Below are positions 39,027 to 47,696 of a stretch of DNA of 64,000 bases, piece after piece. The notes below the pieces were generated by a model. That model was not told the DNA's origin. It saw only the letters and a list, made by a program, of their open reading frames with translations, and made no database searches. Position 1 is the stretch's first letter; the number at the start of each line of letters is the position of its first letter. Source of the DNA: Mayfieldus sp963841445 (GTDB lineage: Bacteria > Actinomycetota > Thermoleophilia > Solirubrobacterales > 70-9). Made by a program: the position numbers and the translations under genes. The DNA is taken from contig CAWJCP010000001.1 in NCBI GenBank assembly GCA_963841445.1, positions 62,001 through 126,000 on the forward strand, given 5' to 3'.

Positions 39027-40540
39027 GCTTCAACGCCCCCCACATCGACTACTCGGGCATCGCGCCGATCATCGCCCTGACCGCGGGGATCTGCGTCGTG
39101 CTGCTGGCCGGGGTCTTCGATCGCACACGCCGAGCGGTGCCTTCCCTCACCCTCGCCGTGCTCGCCGTCACCGCGATCCGCTTCATCATCTCCTGGGGCG
39201 ACCGTCAGGACCTCGTCTCCGGGGCCCTGCGTCTCGACGAGCTGGGGATCGCGGTGGGGCTGATCGCGATCGCGGCCGCCGCGTTCACCGTCCTGCTCTC
39301 GATCGGCGAGCCGGCCGTCGAGCAGGCGGGCGGCGGCGAGTACCACGCCCTGCTGCTCGGTTCAGTGCTCGGGATGTGCTTGCTCGCGCAGGCGCAGAAC
39401 CTGATCAGCTTCTTCATCGCGCTGGAGACGCTCTCGATCCCGCTCTACGTGCTCTGCGCCACCAACCTGCGCCGCGAGCGCTCGCTGGAGGCGGGGCTGA
39501 AGTACCTGATCATCGGCTCGCTGGGCTCGGCGACGCTGCTCTACGGGCTCGCCTTCATCTACGGCGGCTCGGGCTCGACCGACTTCACCGGGATCGCGCA
39601 CGGGATCGGCCGCGCGGGGGTGCTCGGTGACCCGCTGGTGCTGATGGGGATCGCCCTCGCCGCCACCGGGCTCGCCTTCAAGATCTCGATCGCACCCTTC
39701 CACCAGTGGACGCCGGACGTCTACGAGGGCGCGCCGACGCCGATCACGAGCTTCATGGCGGTGGCGACCAAGGCGGCCGCCTTCGCCGCCTTCGTCCGCT
39801 TCTTCGACGTCGCGCTAGCGCCGGAGGCGGGCGACTGGGACGTGGCGCTGGCGGTCCTCGCCGCCGCCTCGATCGCGATCGGCAACGTCGGGGCGCTCAA
39901 CCAGACCTCGCTGAAGCGGCTGCTCGGCTACTCCGGCGTCGCCCAGGCCGGCTACATGCTCGGCGGCCTTGTCGTCGCCTCCGAGGCGGGGGTCAACGCG
40001 CTGGTCTTCTACCTCGCCGCCTACACGCTGATGAACATGGCCGCCTTCGCGGTGATCGTCGCCCGCGAGCGCGAGACCCCCTACGGCGACGACATCAAGT
40101 CGATCGAGGGGCTCGGCCGCAAGCGGCCACTGCTCGCCTGGCCGCTGACGATCTCGATGCTGGCGCTCGCCGGGCTGCCGGCGACCTCGGGGTTCATGGG
40201 CAAGCTGTTCCTGATCGAAGCCCTGGTCGACGGCGACTACACCTGGCTAGCGGTCGCGATCGCGATCGGGACGATGGTCTCACTGGCCTACTACCTGCGC
40301 GTGGTCGCAGCGGTGTGGATGCAGCCGGCCGCGATCGCGCGCCCGACCGAGGAGATGCCGGCGATCGCCGGCGCCTCGCCCGAGACGGATCCGATCGACC
40401 TCGACGCGGGCCGGCGACCCTATCTGGTCGGGCCGGCATTGCTCGCCGCAGCGGCAACCGTCTTCTTCGGCGTCATCCCGCAGCCGCTGGTCGCCTGGGC
40501 CGAGCACGCCGGCGCGGCGCTGGCGCAGTTCCTGCCCTAG
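39023..40540 (+). CDS. nuoN: NADH-quinone oxidoreductase subunit N
   Basis: Third antiporter-like subunit and last gene of the operon, 505 residues with about 14 helices. Features are SFFIALETLSIPLYVLCATN (Glu of the proton channel), LEAGLKYLIIGSLGSATLLYG, AFKISIAPFHQWTPDVYEGAPTPITSFMAVATKAAAF, LGYSGVAQAGYMLGGL and LALAGLPATSGFMGKLFLI. The operon nuoA–N thus contains all 14 subunits in standard order. No terminator with a T-run is evident in the 42 bases after the stop. Confidence 0.96.
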   Translation: MSFNAPHIDYSGIAPIIALTAGICVVLLAGVFDRTRRAVPSLTLAVLAVTAIRFIISWGDRQDLVSGALRLDELGIAVGLIAIAAAAFTVLLSIGEPAVEQAGGGEYHALLLGSVLGMCLLAQAQNLISFFIALETLSIPLYVLCATNLRRERSLEAGLKYLIIGSLGSATLLYGLAFIYGGSGSTDFTGIAHGIGRAGVLGDPLVLMGIALAATGLAFKISIAPFHQWTPDVYEGAPTPITSFMAVATKAAAFAAFVRFFDVALAPEAGDWDVALAVLAAASIAIGNVGALNQTSLKRLLGYSGVAQAGYMLGGLVVASEAGVNALVFYLAAYTLMNMAAFAVIVARERETPYGDDIKSIEGLGRKRPLLAWPLTISMLALAGLPATSGFMGKLFLIEALVDGDYTWLAVAIAIGTMVSLAYYLRVVAAVWMQPAAIARPTEEMPAIAGASPETDPIDLDAGRRPYLVGPALLAAAATVFFGVIPQPLVAWAEHAGAALAQFLP

Positions 40541-40582
40541 CGGTCTCGGCCGCCAGCCGCGCCGCCGCCGAAATGAAGTCGT

Positions 40583-40957
40583 TCAACCCTGCGGGTGTGG
40601 TGGTGGCAAGCGGTCGATGACCTGCAGCAATGCCCGCGTCTGAGCCTGAATCTGTTCGCGCTGATCTGCGATCTCGGCGAGGATGGCGGTCGTGCGCGCG
40701 CTTTCCTCGTCGCCGTGGCGGCGCAGCGCGGCGATCATGTCGCCGGTGATGCGGGCGTGACGCTCGAGCAAGGCGTCGTTGTAGCGCCGGTTGTCGGCCG
40801 CGAGCCGCTCCCAGCGTCGCTGCGCCTCTTCTCGATCTGCCTCCAAGAGCTCATCTCTGCGCGCCCAGCGCTTCTCGCTCGCATCGAGGCCGGCGTCGAT
40901 GCGATCGAGAGTGCGATCGATGCGAACCAGCACTTCGCGGTCGGGGCTGTCGGCCAC
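40583..40957 (-). CDS. Small coiled-coil protein of unknown function
   Basis: A 124-residue, highly charged, almost fully helical protein. From the GTG at 40957 it reads VADSPDREVLVRIDRTLDRIDAG … with heptad-like Leu/Ile/Ala spacing through RRDELLEADREEAQRRWERLAADNRRYNDALLERHARITGDMIAALRRHGDEESARTTAILAEIADQREQIQAQTRALLQVIDRL. No catalytic motif or membrane segment. It resembles small cytoplasmic coiled-coil proteins common in actinobacteria. It converges on nuoN and is divergent from the decarboxylase gene; a longer form starting at 41071 would overlap that gene's start and is rejected. Confidence 0.6.
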   Translation of the reverse strand: MADSPDREVLVRIDRTLDRIDAGLDASEKRWARRDELLEADREEAQRRWERLAADNRRYNDALLERHARITGDMIAALRRHGDEESARTTAILAEIADQREQIQAQTRALLQVIDRLPPPHPQG

Positions 40958-41036
40958 GGCGCCATTGTGCCAGCCGGGCGATCGCGAATGGCGCTGCAAT
41001 CCGCATGAACCACCTGAGTCTTCGTAGCATCGACTC

Positions 41037-42461
41037 GTGACCGATCCGCTGAGCGAAAAGTCGCTTCTCAACGAGGCGCTGGACGCCGCGGCCGACGGCG
41101 CGCGCGAGTACCTCGAGCGGATTGGCGATGAACCGGTGCTTCGCCCAGGTGCCGAGGACGCGATCCGCGCCTGGGAAGACCCGATGCCCGAGCACGGCGA
41201 CGGGACGATGGCCGCGGTGCGGGAGCTGATCGCCCGCGGCGAGGAAGCCGCGACCCGCTCCAGCGGGCCGCGCTTCTTTCACTTCGTGATGGGCGGCGGC
41301 ACTCCGGCGGCGCTGGCCGCCGACTGGCTGACCTCGGCCTTCGACCAGGTCGCCTTCGGCTGGGCCTCCTCGCCGCTCGGCTCGCGTCTCGAGCAGGTCA
41401 CGGTCGACTGGCTGCGCCAGCTCTTCGAGCTGCCCGAGGGCTTCGGCGGGGTGCTGACCAGCGGAGCGACGATGGCCAACTTCGTCGCCCTTGCGGCTGC
41501 TCGCAGCCGCTGGGGGGAGCGGCAGGGCGTAGACGTCGACGAAGCAGGGATGGCGGGACTGAAGGGACCGGCGCTTCTCTCCAGCGGCTACATCCACCCG
41601 AGCGCCGCGCAGGCGATCGGGATGCTCGGCCTGGGCCGCGGGAACATCGAGCGGCTTGCCCGCGACGAGGCCGGGCGGCTCGACCTCGAAGCACTGGCGC
41701 GGCGGGTCGGCGAGGAGGGAGAGAATGCGATCGTCGTCGCCAACGCGGGTGAGGTCAACGCCGGCGACTTCGACCCGATCGAGCCGATGGCCGAGCTCGC
41801 GGCCGAGCACGGTGCCTGGCTGCACGTCGACGGCGCCTTCGGCCTCTTCGCGCGGCTGACGCCGGAGGCGGCTGGGCTCGCGGCCGGGGTCGAGCGCGCC
41901 GACTCGGTGATCGCCGACGGCCACAAGTGGCTCAACGTCCCCTACGACTGCGGCTTCGCCTTCGTCCGCGACGCCGCCCGGCTGCCGCGGACCTTCAACG
42001 TCGGAGCACCCTACCTGCCCGCACCCGACGATCCGCGCCCGAACCCCGGCTTCCTGACCCCGGAGAACTCGCGCCGGGCACGGGCGCTGGCGATCTGGGC
42101 GACCCTGCGCGCCTACGGCCGCAACGGCCACCGCGAGATGGTCGAGCGCCACCTCGAGCTGGCCCGACACCTGGCGAGCCGGGTCGACGCGTCACCGGTC
42201 CTGGAGCGGCTCGCCGACGTGAAGCTGAACATCGTCTGCTTCCGGGCGAAGCCGGATGGCGTGCCCGAGGCCGAGCTGGACGAGCTGAACCAGGAGCTCG
42301 GCGTCGAGCTGCTGCGCGACGGTCGCGTCTTCGCCGGGACCACCACCTACGAAGGCCGGGTCGCCTTCCGGCCCGCGATCGTCAACTGGAGCACTCAGGA
42401 GTCGGACGTCGAGGCGCTGGTCGAGGTGCTCGAAGAGCTGCTCGCGGCGCGCGGCGCCTGA
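41037..42461 (+). CDS. Pyridoxal-phosphate-dependent decarboxylase (group II, AADC/Gad-like)
   Basis: A 474-residue fold-type I PLP enzyme of the aromatic-amino-acid/glutamate decarboxylase group. GGGTPAALAADWLTSAFDQ and EGFGGVLTSGATMANFVALAAAR form the cofactor phosphate-binding part. HVDGAFGLFARL holds the Asp that pairs with the pyridine nitrogen, and IADGHKWLNVPYDCGFAFVRD holds the Schiff-base Lys. It may make a biogenic amine or act on a non-standard substrate; related proteins are often annotated only as aspartate aminotransferase-family decarboxylases. GTG start at 41037. Its TGA overlaps the next ATG by 1 base. Confidence 0.85.
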   Translation: MTDPLSEKSLLNEALDAAADGAREYLERIGDEPVLRPGAEDAIRAWEDPMPEHGDGTMAAVRELIARGEEAATRSSGPRFFHFVMGGGTPAALAADWLTSAFDQVAFGWASSPLGSRLEQVTVDWLRQLFELPEGFGGVLTSGATMANFVALAAARSRWGERQGVDVDEAGMAGLKGPALLSSGYIHPSAAQAIGMLGLGRGNIERLARDEAGRLDLEALARRVGEEGENAIVVANAGEVNAGDFDPIEPMAELAAEHGAWLHVDGAFGLFARLTPEAAGLAAGVERADSVIADGHKWLNVPYDCGFAFVRDAARLPRTFNVGAPYLPAPDDPRPNPGFLTPENSRRARALAIWATLRAYGRNGHREMVERHLELARHLASRVDASPVLERLADVKLNIVCFRAKPDGVPEAELDELNQELGVELLRDGRVFAGTTTYEGRVAFRPAIVNWSTQESDVEALVEVLEELLAARGA

Positions 42462-43855
42462 TGGGCCTGCGGCGCTGGCTGGGAGCTGCGGCGCTTGCCG
42501 CGCTGATCGTCGGAGCGGCGTCGGCTCCCGGGGACACTGGCAGAGGCGCCAAGCGGGTTCTGCTCGGCCACTCGGTGCAAGGGCGGGCGATCACCGCCGT
42601 CCGGGTCGGCGATAGCCGCTCCCCCAAGAAGGCGCTCGTCGTCGGCGCGATCCACGGGGACGAGCCAGCCGGGACGGCGGTCACGCGGCGGATCGTGGGC
42701 CGGTTCGGCGGCCTGCGCGGCGTCGACCTCTGGGTCGTGCGGACGGTCAACCCGGACGGGCTTGCAGCCGGGCAGCGCCGCAACGCCCGGGGCGTCGATC
42801 TGAACCGCAACTTCTCCTACCGCTGGAAGGGAGGCGTCGCGGCCTCTTCGGGCTACTACCCTGGCCCGCGGCCATTCTCGGAGCCCGAGTCGCGCGCGGT
42901 TCGCCGCTTGGTGCGACGCCTGCGCCCCGCGATAACGATCTGGTTTCACCAGCCCTGGGGCCAAGTGCTTGCCCCCTGTCACGGTGCCGCCGCCGCGCAG
43001 CGGACCTTCTCGAAAATCTCCGGCATCCCGCTGAAGCGCTGCCGCGGCGCCCACCTCCCTGGCACCGCGACCCGCTGGCAGAACCACGGCTTCGGGGGCG
43101 ACGCATTCGTGGTCGAGCTGCCTGGCGGACCGATCTCGGCCGCGGCGGCAAGGCGCGCCGTGCGAGCGGTGGTGACGGTTTCTCGAGCCAGCGATCGACG
43201 CACCCTGGGTGGCCGTTTGCCCCCTATGCGCGAGGAAGTCGACCCACCAGGCTCGGTGGGCGTGCGGACGGTCGCGGGGCGGCTCACCGGCATAAAGCGC
43301 AAGCTGATCCCCTTCCCCGCCCACCGCAAGCGCGAGATGGCTGCCTACTCCAAGCGCCACTACGGCAAGCGCGAATGGCGGCTGCGCGACCCGAAGGTGA
43401 TCGTCGAGCACGTCGCGGCAGCCGGCAGCGTCAACTCGGTGTTCAACACCTTCGCCCCCGACCACCCCGATCCGGAGCTGCACGAGCTGCCCAACGTCTG
43501 CTCGCACTTCGTCGTCGGCTCCAACGGCCGCGCCTACCAGCTGGTCGGGCTGCGGATCCGCTGCCGCCACACCGTCGGCCTCAACTACACCGCGATCGGG
43601 ATCGAGCACGTCGGCTTCAGCGACGGCGACGTGCTCGGCAACCGGCGCCAGCTGCGCAGCTCGCTGCGCCTCACCCAACGGCTGCGCTGCCGCTACCGGA
43701 TCCCGATCAAGGACGTGATCGGCCACAACGAGAGCCTGCGCTCGCCCTACCACCTGGAGCTGGTCGCCAGCCTCAGGCACCAGACCCACGGCGACTGGCG
43801 CCGTGCCTCGATGCGGGTCTATCGCCGCAAGCTCCGCCACCTAGGCCAGTGTTGA
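42461..43855 (+). CDS. Secreted peptidase M14–N-acetylmuramoyl-L-alanine amidase fusion
   Basis: A 464-residue exported protein joining two wall-hydrolase modules. Signal peptide at residues 1–25. Residues ~30–225 are a zinc carboxypeptidase (M14) of the murein-peptide amidase type: GAIHGDEPAG supplies His/Glu, VNPDGLAAGQRRNARGVDLNRNF the substrate Arg/Asn, ITIWFHQPWG the third zinc His and FVVELPGG the catalytic Glu. Residues ~310–460 are an amidase_2/PGRP domain: IVEHVAAAGSVNSVFNTFA, CSHFVVGSNGRAYQLV, YTAIGIEHVG and IKDVIGHNESLRSPYH. Likely cleaves stem peptides in peptidoglycan at two bonds. Starts 1 base inside the decarboxylase stop; followed by repeat A5. Confidence 0.88.
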   Translation: MGLRRWLGAAALAALIVGAASAPGDTGRGAKRVLLGHSVQGRAITAVRVGDSRSPKKALVVGAIHGDEPAGTAVTRRIVGRFGGLRGVDLWVVRTVNPDGLAAGQRRNARGVDLNRNFSYRWKGGVAASSGYYPGPRPFSEPESRAVRRLVRRLRPAITIWFHQPWGQVLAPCHGAAAAQRTFSKISGIPLKRCRGAHLPGTATRWQNHGFGGDAFVVELPGGPISAAAARRAVRAVVTVSRASDRRTLGGRLPPMREEVDPPGSVGVRTVAGRLTGIKRKLIPFPAHRKREMAAYSKRHYGKREWRLRDPKVIVEHVAAAGSVNSVFNTFAPDHPDPELHELPNVCSHFVVGSNGRAYQLVGLRIRCRHTVGLNYTAIGIEHVGFSDGDVLGNRRQLRSSLRLTQRLRCRYRIPIKDVIGHNESLRSPYHLELVASLRHQTHGDWRRASMRVYRRKLRHLGQC

Positions 43856-43857
43856 TG

Positions 43858-43915
43858 GGCCGCGAAACGAAGTGGAGCGGCAGATGCATGTCAGGCGACC
43901 GAAGGTCGCCGCAAT
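43858..43915 (+). repeat. Family A repeat, copy A5
   Basis: Full element. GCCGC…GCGGC is hairpin 1; after CATGTCAG comes GGCGACC-GAA-GGTCGCC, then GCAAT. It begins 2 bases after the M14–amidase stop and ends 11 bases before the LLM oxidoreductase start. Confidence 0.92.
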
Positions 43916-43926
43916 AGATTGCGGTC

Positions 43927-44775
43927 ATGGACTTCGGGATCAGCTATTTCCCCACCGACGAGACCTTCGACCCGCCGACGCTGGCGCGGATGGTCGAGGA
44001 GCGCGGCTTCGAGTCGCTGTTCGTCACCGAGCACACCCACATCCCGGCCAGCCGCGAGACGCCCTACCCGGCCGGAGGCGACCTGCCGCGCGAGTACTGG
44101 CACACCTACGACCCCTTCGTGGCGCTTACCGCGGCAGCGGCGGCAACCGAGCGGCTGCGGGTCGGCACGGCGATCTGCCTGGTCGTCGAACGCGACCCGA
44201 TCACGACCGCGAAGGAGGTCGCGAGCCTGGACCGGATCTCGGGCGGGCGTTTCCTGTTCGGAGTCGGGGCCGGCTGGAACGTCGAGGAGATGGCCAACCA
44301 CGGCACCGACGCGGGCAGGCGCTTCGGGCTGATGCGCGAGCGGGTCGAGGCGATGAAGGCGATCTGGACCGAGGACGACGCGGAGTACCACGGCAAGCGG
44401 GTCGACTTCGACCCGATCTGGGCTTGGCCGAAGCCGCTCCAAGAGCCGCACCCGCCGGTGCTGGTCGGCGGCAACGGGCGCACCGTCTATGACCGGGTGC
44501 TCGCCTTCGGCGACGGCTGGCTGCCGAACCGGATCGGCGACGACGAGAAGATCATCGCCCGGATCGAGAAGCTGCAGCGTCTGGGTGCCGAGGCGGGGCG
44601 GGACTCGGTCCCGGTGACGATGCAGCTGGCGCCCCGCGACCCCGCCCTGCTGGAGCGCTACGAGCAGGCCGGCGTCACCCGGGCCGTCTACATGCTGCCC
44701 GCCGCATCGAACGACGAGGTCGAAGCGAAGCTGGACCGCTTCACCGCGGCGAAGAACGGGTACGCCGGCAGCTGA
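43927..44775 (+). CDS. LLM-class (luciferase-like) F420-dependent oxidoreductase
   Basis: A 282-residue TIM-barrel flavin/F420 enzyme of the bacterial-luciferase superfamily. Typical segments are MDFGISYFPTDETFDPPTLARMVEERGFESLFVTEHTHIP at the N-terminus, RLRVGTAICLVVERDPITTAKEVASLDRISGGRFLFGVGAGWN in the middle and HPPVLVGGNGRTVYDRVLAFGDGWLPN toward the end. The pattern matches the TIGR03619-like F420-dependent group in actinobacteria; the substrate is unknown. Its 5' leader is essentially the repeat A5, so no ordinary promoter space exists between it and the upstream gene. Confidence 0.88.
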   Translation: MDFGISYFPTDETFDPPTLARMVEERGFESLFVTEHTHIPASRETPYPAGGDLPREYWHTYDPFVALTAAAAATERLRVGTAICLVVERDPITTAKEVASLDRISGGRFLFGVGAGWNVEEMANHGTDAGRRFGLMRERVEAMKAIWTEDDAEYHGKRVDFDPIWAWPKPLQEPHPPVLVGGNGRTVYDRVLAFGDGWLPNRIGDDEKIIARIEKLQRLGAEAGRDSVPVTMQLAPRDPALLERYEQAGVTRAVYMLPAASNDEVEAKLDRFTAAKNGYAGS

Positions 44776-44844
44776 CCTGCATCCGAGGCGGCCGGCGCGC
44801 TCTAGCGCCTGTTCCGAGGGGAGCGTGCTCTACCGGTAAGGCTC

Positions 44845-47448
44845 TTAGCCCTGGAAAGTCCATACGCCGCCGGGCGATCCCCTGAGGAAGCCCGGCGCTT
44901 GGGCGGCGACCGAATAGACAACCGCGCCGGAGCTGTCCTTGAGCGTGAACTGGACGGAGTCTGGGCTTCCGTCGTCGTAGGTCCAGGTCAGCGTTCCCTG
45001 CTGTCCGCTGAGTCCCGCGGGTGCGGAGGCTCCAAAGGTGCCGGTAGCGGTGCCGGTCTGAGTATCGATCCCCTGCGGCGAGGCGGGCGGCGTGTCGGTG
45101 CAGCTCGAGGCGCTTACCGCGCTCTTCGTCCAGATGCGCCCGCCGACCGTGCTCGTCACGATGCTCGGCCGAGTCGACTGCGAAGGCGTGCAGTCGTTGG
45201 CCGCCGAGAACCAGATCCGCGGGCCCTGCGCCGTCTGCACGGTGCCGCGGGCGGAGATCTTGAACACCGGCTGGGAGGCCGGCGCAGGCCCGAGCGGCGT
45301 GCCGCCGTAGATCACCTCACCCTGGGCGTCCTGGTAAGTCTGCCAGGGGATCGTCCCCTGCTGGTCGACGCCGGGCTTCGAGAAGTCGCAGACGCCATCG
45401 GGGAACGCCTGCTGCATCGCCGCCCACTGAGCGTCGGTGAAGGTAACCGGCAGCGTCACGCCGGCGATCGTCTGGGTGTAGCCATCCCTGTTCAGCGGCT
45501 TTAGCTGGCACTTGTTGGTATCGGTGGTGATCGCGTCGCCGGCGACGGTTCGCGGGGTGCCGTAGACCGGCACCACGGCGTCGGGGCAAAGCCCGTCGGA
45601 GACCTTGGTTCCGGCTCCGTCGTAGCAGCGGTCACCGAGGTCTGCCGGCTTGTCGGCGATCAGCTTCTGGGCCAACGGATTGCTGCTGCTGTCGCCCTCG
45701 ACCGCGGCGAGCCAGCTATCCATCGCGATGAAGCTGTTGCGCTCGCACTGCGTGTCGGCGATCAGCGGCGCCGGGCCCTCCCAGATCAGCTGATTGGCGT
45801 GGGTGCCGTGCTCGCGATCGAGGCGGGCGCGGATGGCGAAAGCGCGATAGGTGTCGTGGAAGATGCCGGGATTGGGTCCACGGCAGTCGATGATCGCGGT
45901 CTGGTCGAGGTTGTTGGTCTCGTTGATCATCCCGCTGCGGTAGGCATTGGCGAGCGCCGGCTCGGTCGCGGCCAGGCGGTCGGGGACCGAGTTGGTGTCG
46001 ACGTCTATGCCGCCGACCTTGGCGTTCAGGTCGACGAACTGCGCGACGCTGATCTGCCCCTTCTCGAGCGCATCGAGGCCGTACTGGGCGCCGACGTTGT
46101 CGATCGGGGCCCCGGCAAAGCCGTGCCCGATCGCCTGCTCGTTGGGCGACCAGTCGGCGGGCGGGCGCGGACCGAAGACGTTGATCGCGGCGTCCTGAAT
46201 ATCGCAGCGCACCCCGCCGGGATTGCTCGTTGGCTCGTAACGCTGCGCGGCCGTAACGCCGGCGCACGGGTCGGTCGGGACGGCGACGTGGAACTGCGCC
46301 TGCTCGCTGACCACGGCGTTGCTGAGGTTCGCGTTGCCCTCGACGTCCGCCATCTGGGTCGGCGCCCAGGCGACGCCCGTTCCCCACTTCGTCGGATCGT
46401 TGAAGTAACCGAGCAGCAGGTGATAGTCGAGGAATTGGGTCGCGGTGCTCCAGGCGTCCGGGAAGGAGCAGGTCGGCAGGATCCCCTGGTAGACGCCGGG
46501 ATAGGCGTTGGCGATCCACTGCTGGGCCAGCGAGCCGCCCGAGCAGCCGGTGCCGATCGTGTAGCGCAGCGTTCCGTAGCTCTTGGCGATGTGCTCCTTG
46601 GCCATGATCAGCGACTCCGCCTGCAGGGGCAGGTTGCAGTTGTGGCCGCTGTTGTCGAGCGCGGTCGACATCGTCATGAACCCACGGCCGAGCGCGTAGC
46701 CGGCGACCCCGCCGGTCACGCCGGGCGCGGTGCCGGTCTTGTGGTCGATCCCGCATGAGGCGCCGTGGAAGATCAACAGCTTGTGGTTGAACTGCGTCTG
46801 GGGATCGAACGGCGTCCACGGCTGCCCGGGCCGGATGAGGGTTGCGACCTGGTACTGGTCGCGGTCCATGTAGCCGGTCTCGACCCGGACGATGAACGGC
46901 ACGGTCTCGCCCCCATCGGTGGTGGTGTTGGCGACGTCGGAGGGCGGGCTGGCCGGATCGTAGGGCTGAAAGCCGCTCTGGGCGGGGTTCGTCGACATGT
47001 AGAGGTAGTTGAAGCTCGGCGGCTGGTTGCACTGCGCGTCTGCCGCGCCTGCCTGGCATACCCACGGCTGCAGCTGCGGACCGGAGAGCACCGGGCCGCC
47101 GATCGGATGGTTGACGAGCGTGATCTCGGCCGAGCGGCCGGGCAACGTCGCCCGCAGCAGGTTGTTCCCGAGCGCCAGTCCGGTGACCAGGCCCTCGAAG
47201 CGCCCGTTGGCTCGCACAGCGAACGCCCCGGTGACGTCGTGGCCGTCGACGCTCACCGTGACCTGCGGTGCGTCGGACGGATCAGCGAGGTCGATCGCGA
47301 CCAGCGCCGAGCCGCCGCTGACCAGGTCGGCCCGCCCCGAGAGCACGGAGATCGAAACCGGCGGCGGGGCCGCCTCTGCCGCGGCAGCTGTCGCGAGCAA
47401 CCCCGCAACCACGAGCATCGCAGCGATTCGAATCCTGAAGCCGGTCAT
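44845..47448 (-). CDS. Secreted DUF6351 family protein (tannase/hydrolase-like)
   Basis: An 867-residue exported protein. The signal peptide is at residues 1–27 from the ATG at 47448 (MTGFRIRIAAMLVVAG … AAAEA), with GGGAGAG upstream. A beta-rich leader (residues ~35–115) precedes the main domain, with LLIFHGASCGIDHKTG, GYALGRGFMTMSTALDNSGHNCNLPLQAESLIM, and a nucleophile-like elbow IGTGCSGGSLAQQWIANAYPG. Many Cys residues imply disulfides. I recognise the family as DUF6351, related in fold to tannase/feruloyl esterases, with no established reaction. The frame stays open upstream through three family-A repeats to 47700, but the signal peptide fixes the start. Confidence 0.82.
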   Translation of the reverse strand: MTGFRIRIAAMLVVAGLLATAAAAEAAPPPVSISVLSGRADLVSGGSALVAIDLADPSDAPQVTVSVDGHDVTGAFAVRANGRFEGLVTGLALGNNLLRATLPGRSAEITLVNHPIGGPVLSGPQLQPWVCQAGAADAQCNQPPSFNYLYMSTNPAQSGFQPYDPASPPSDVANTTTDGGETVPFIVRVETGYMDRDQYQVATLIRPGQPWTPFDPQTQFNHKLLIFHGASCGIDHKTGTAPGVTGGVAGYALGRGFMTMSTALDNSGHNCNLPLQAESLIMAKEHIAKSYGTLRYTIGTGCSGGSLAQQWIANAYPGVYQGILPTCSFPDAWSTATQFLDYHLLLGYFNDPTKWGTGVAWAPTQMADVEGNANLSNAVVSEQAQFHVAVPTDPCAGVTAAQRYEPTSNPGGVRCDIQDAAINVFGPRPPADWSPNEQAIGHGFAGAPIDNVGAQYGLDALEKGQISVAQFVDLNAKVGGIDVDTNSVPDRLAATEPALANAYRSGMINETNNLDQTAIIDCRGPNPGIFHDTYRAFAIRARLDREHGTHANQLIWEGPAPLIADTQCERNSFIAMDSWLAAVEGDSSSNPLAQKLIADKPADLGDRCYDGAGTKVSDGLCPDAVVPVYGTPRTVAGDAITTDTNKCQLKPLNRDGYTQTIAGVTLPVTFTDAQWAAMQQAFPDGVCDFSKPGVDQQGTIPWQTYQDAQGEVIYGGTPLGPAPASQPVFKISARGTVQTAQGPRIWFSAANDCTPSQSTRPSIVTSTVGGRIWTKSAVSASSCTDTPPASPQGIDTQTGTATGTFGASAPAGLSGQQGTLTWTYDDGSPDSVQFTLKDSSGAVVYSVAAQAPGFLRGSPGGVWTFQG

Positions 47449-47502
47449 GTCGACATCTCTCCCAAGCGGGCACTTTACATAATGCGGCCGTAAACAGCAT
47501 CT

Positions 47503-47560
47503 ATTGCGGCGGCCTTCGGCCACCTGACATGCGACTGCCGCTCCACTTCGTTTCGCGGCC
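47503..47560 (-). repeat. Family A repeat, copy A6
   Basis: Minus orientation. Hairpin 1 GCCGC…GCGGC; hairpin 2 GGTGGCC-GAA-GGCCGCC with one G·U-type pair. It lies 54 bases upstream of the DUF6351 start. Confidence 0.9.
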
Positions 47561-47571
47561 ACCAAGAACCA

Positions 47572-47627
47572 ATTGCGGTTGCTTCGCAACCTGACATGCC
47601 ACTGCCGCTCCACTTCGTTTCGCGGCC
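47572..47627 (-). repeat. Family A repeat, copy A7
   Basis: Minus orientation. Hairpin 2 is GGTTGC-GAA-GCAACC, sequence-divergent from A6 but still fully paired. Forms a 67-bp tandem unit with A8, including an identical 11-bp spacer. Confidence 0.92.
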
Positions 47628-47638
47628 ACCAAGAACCA

Positions 47639-47694
47639 ATTGCGGTTGCTTCGCAACCTGACATGCCACTGCCGCTCCACTTCGTTTCGCGGCC
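47639..47694 (-). repeat. Family A repeat, copy A8
   Basis: Identical to A7. It begins 2 bases after the stop codon of the acyl-CoA-dehydrogenase-like gene on the same strand. Confidence 0.92.
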
Positions 47695-47696
47695 AC

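Noticed and set aside
47503..47694. Tandem repeats that might be a CRISPR array
   Set aside because: Units are 56–58 bp hairpin elements; the one full spacer pair is identical and only 11 bp, and no cas genes are present.
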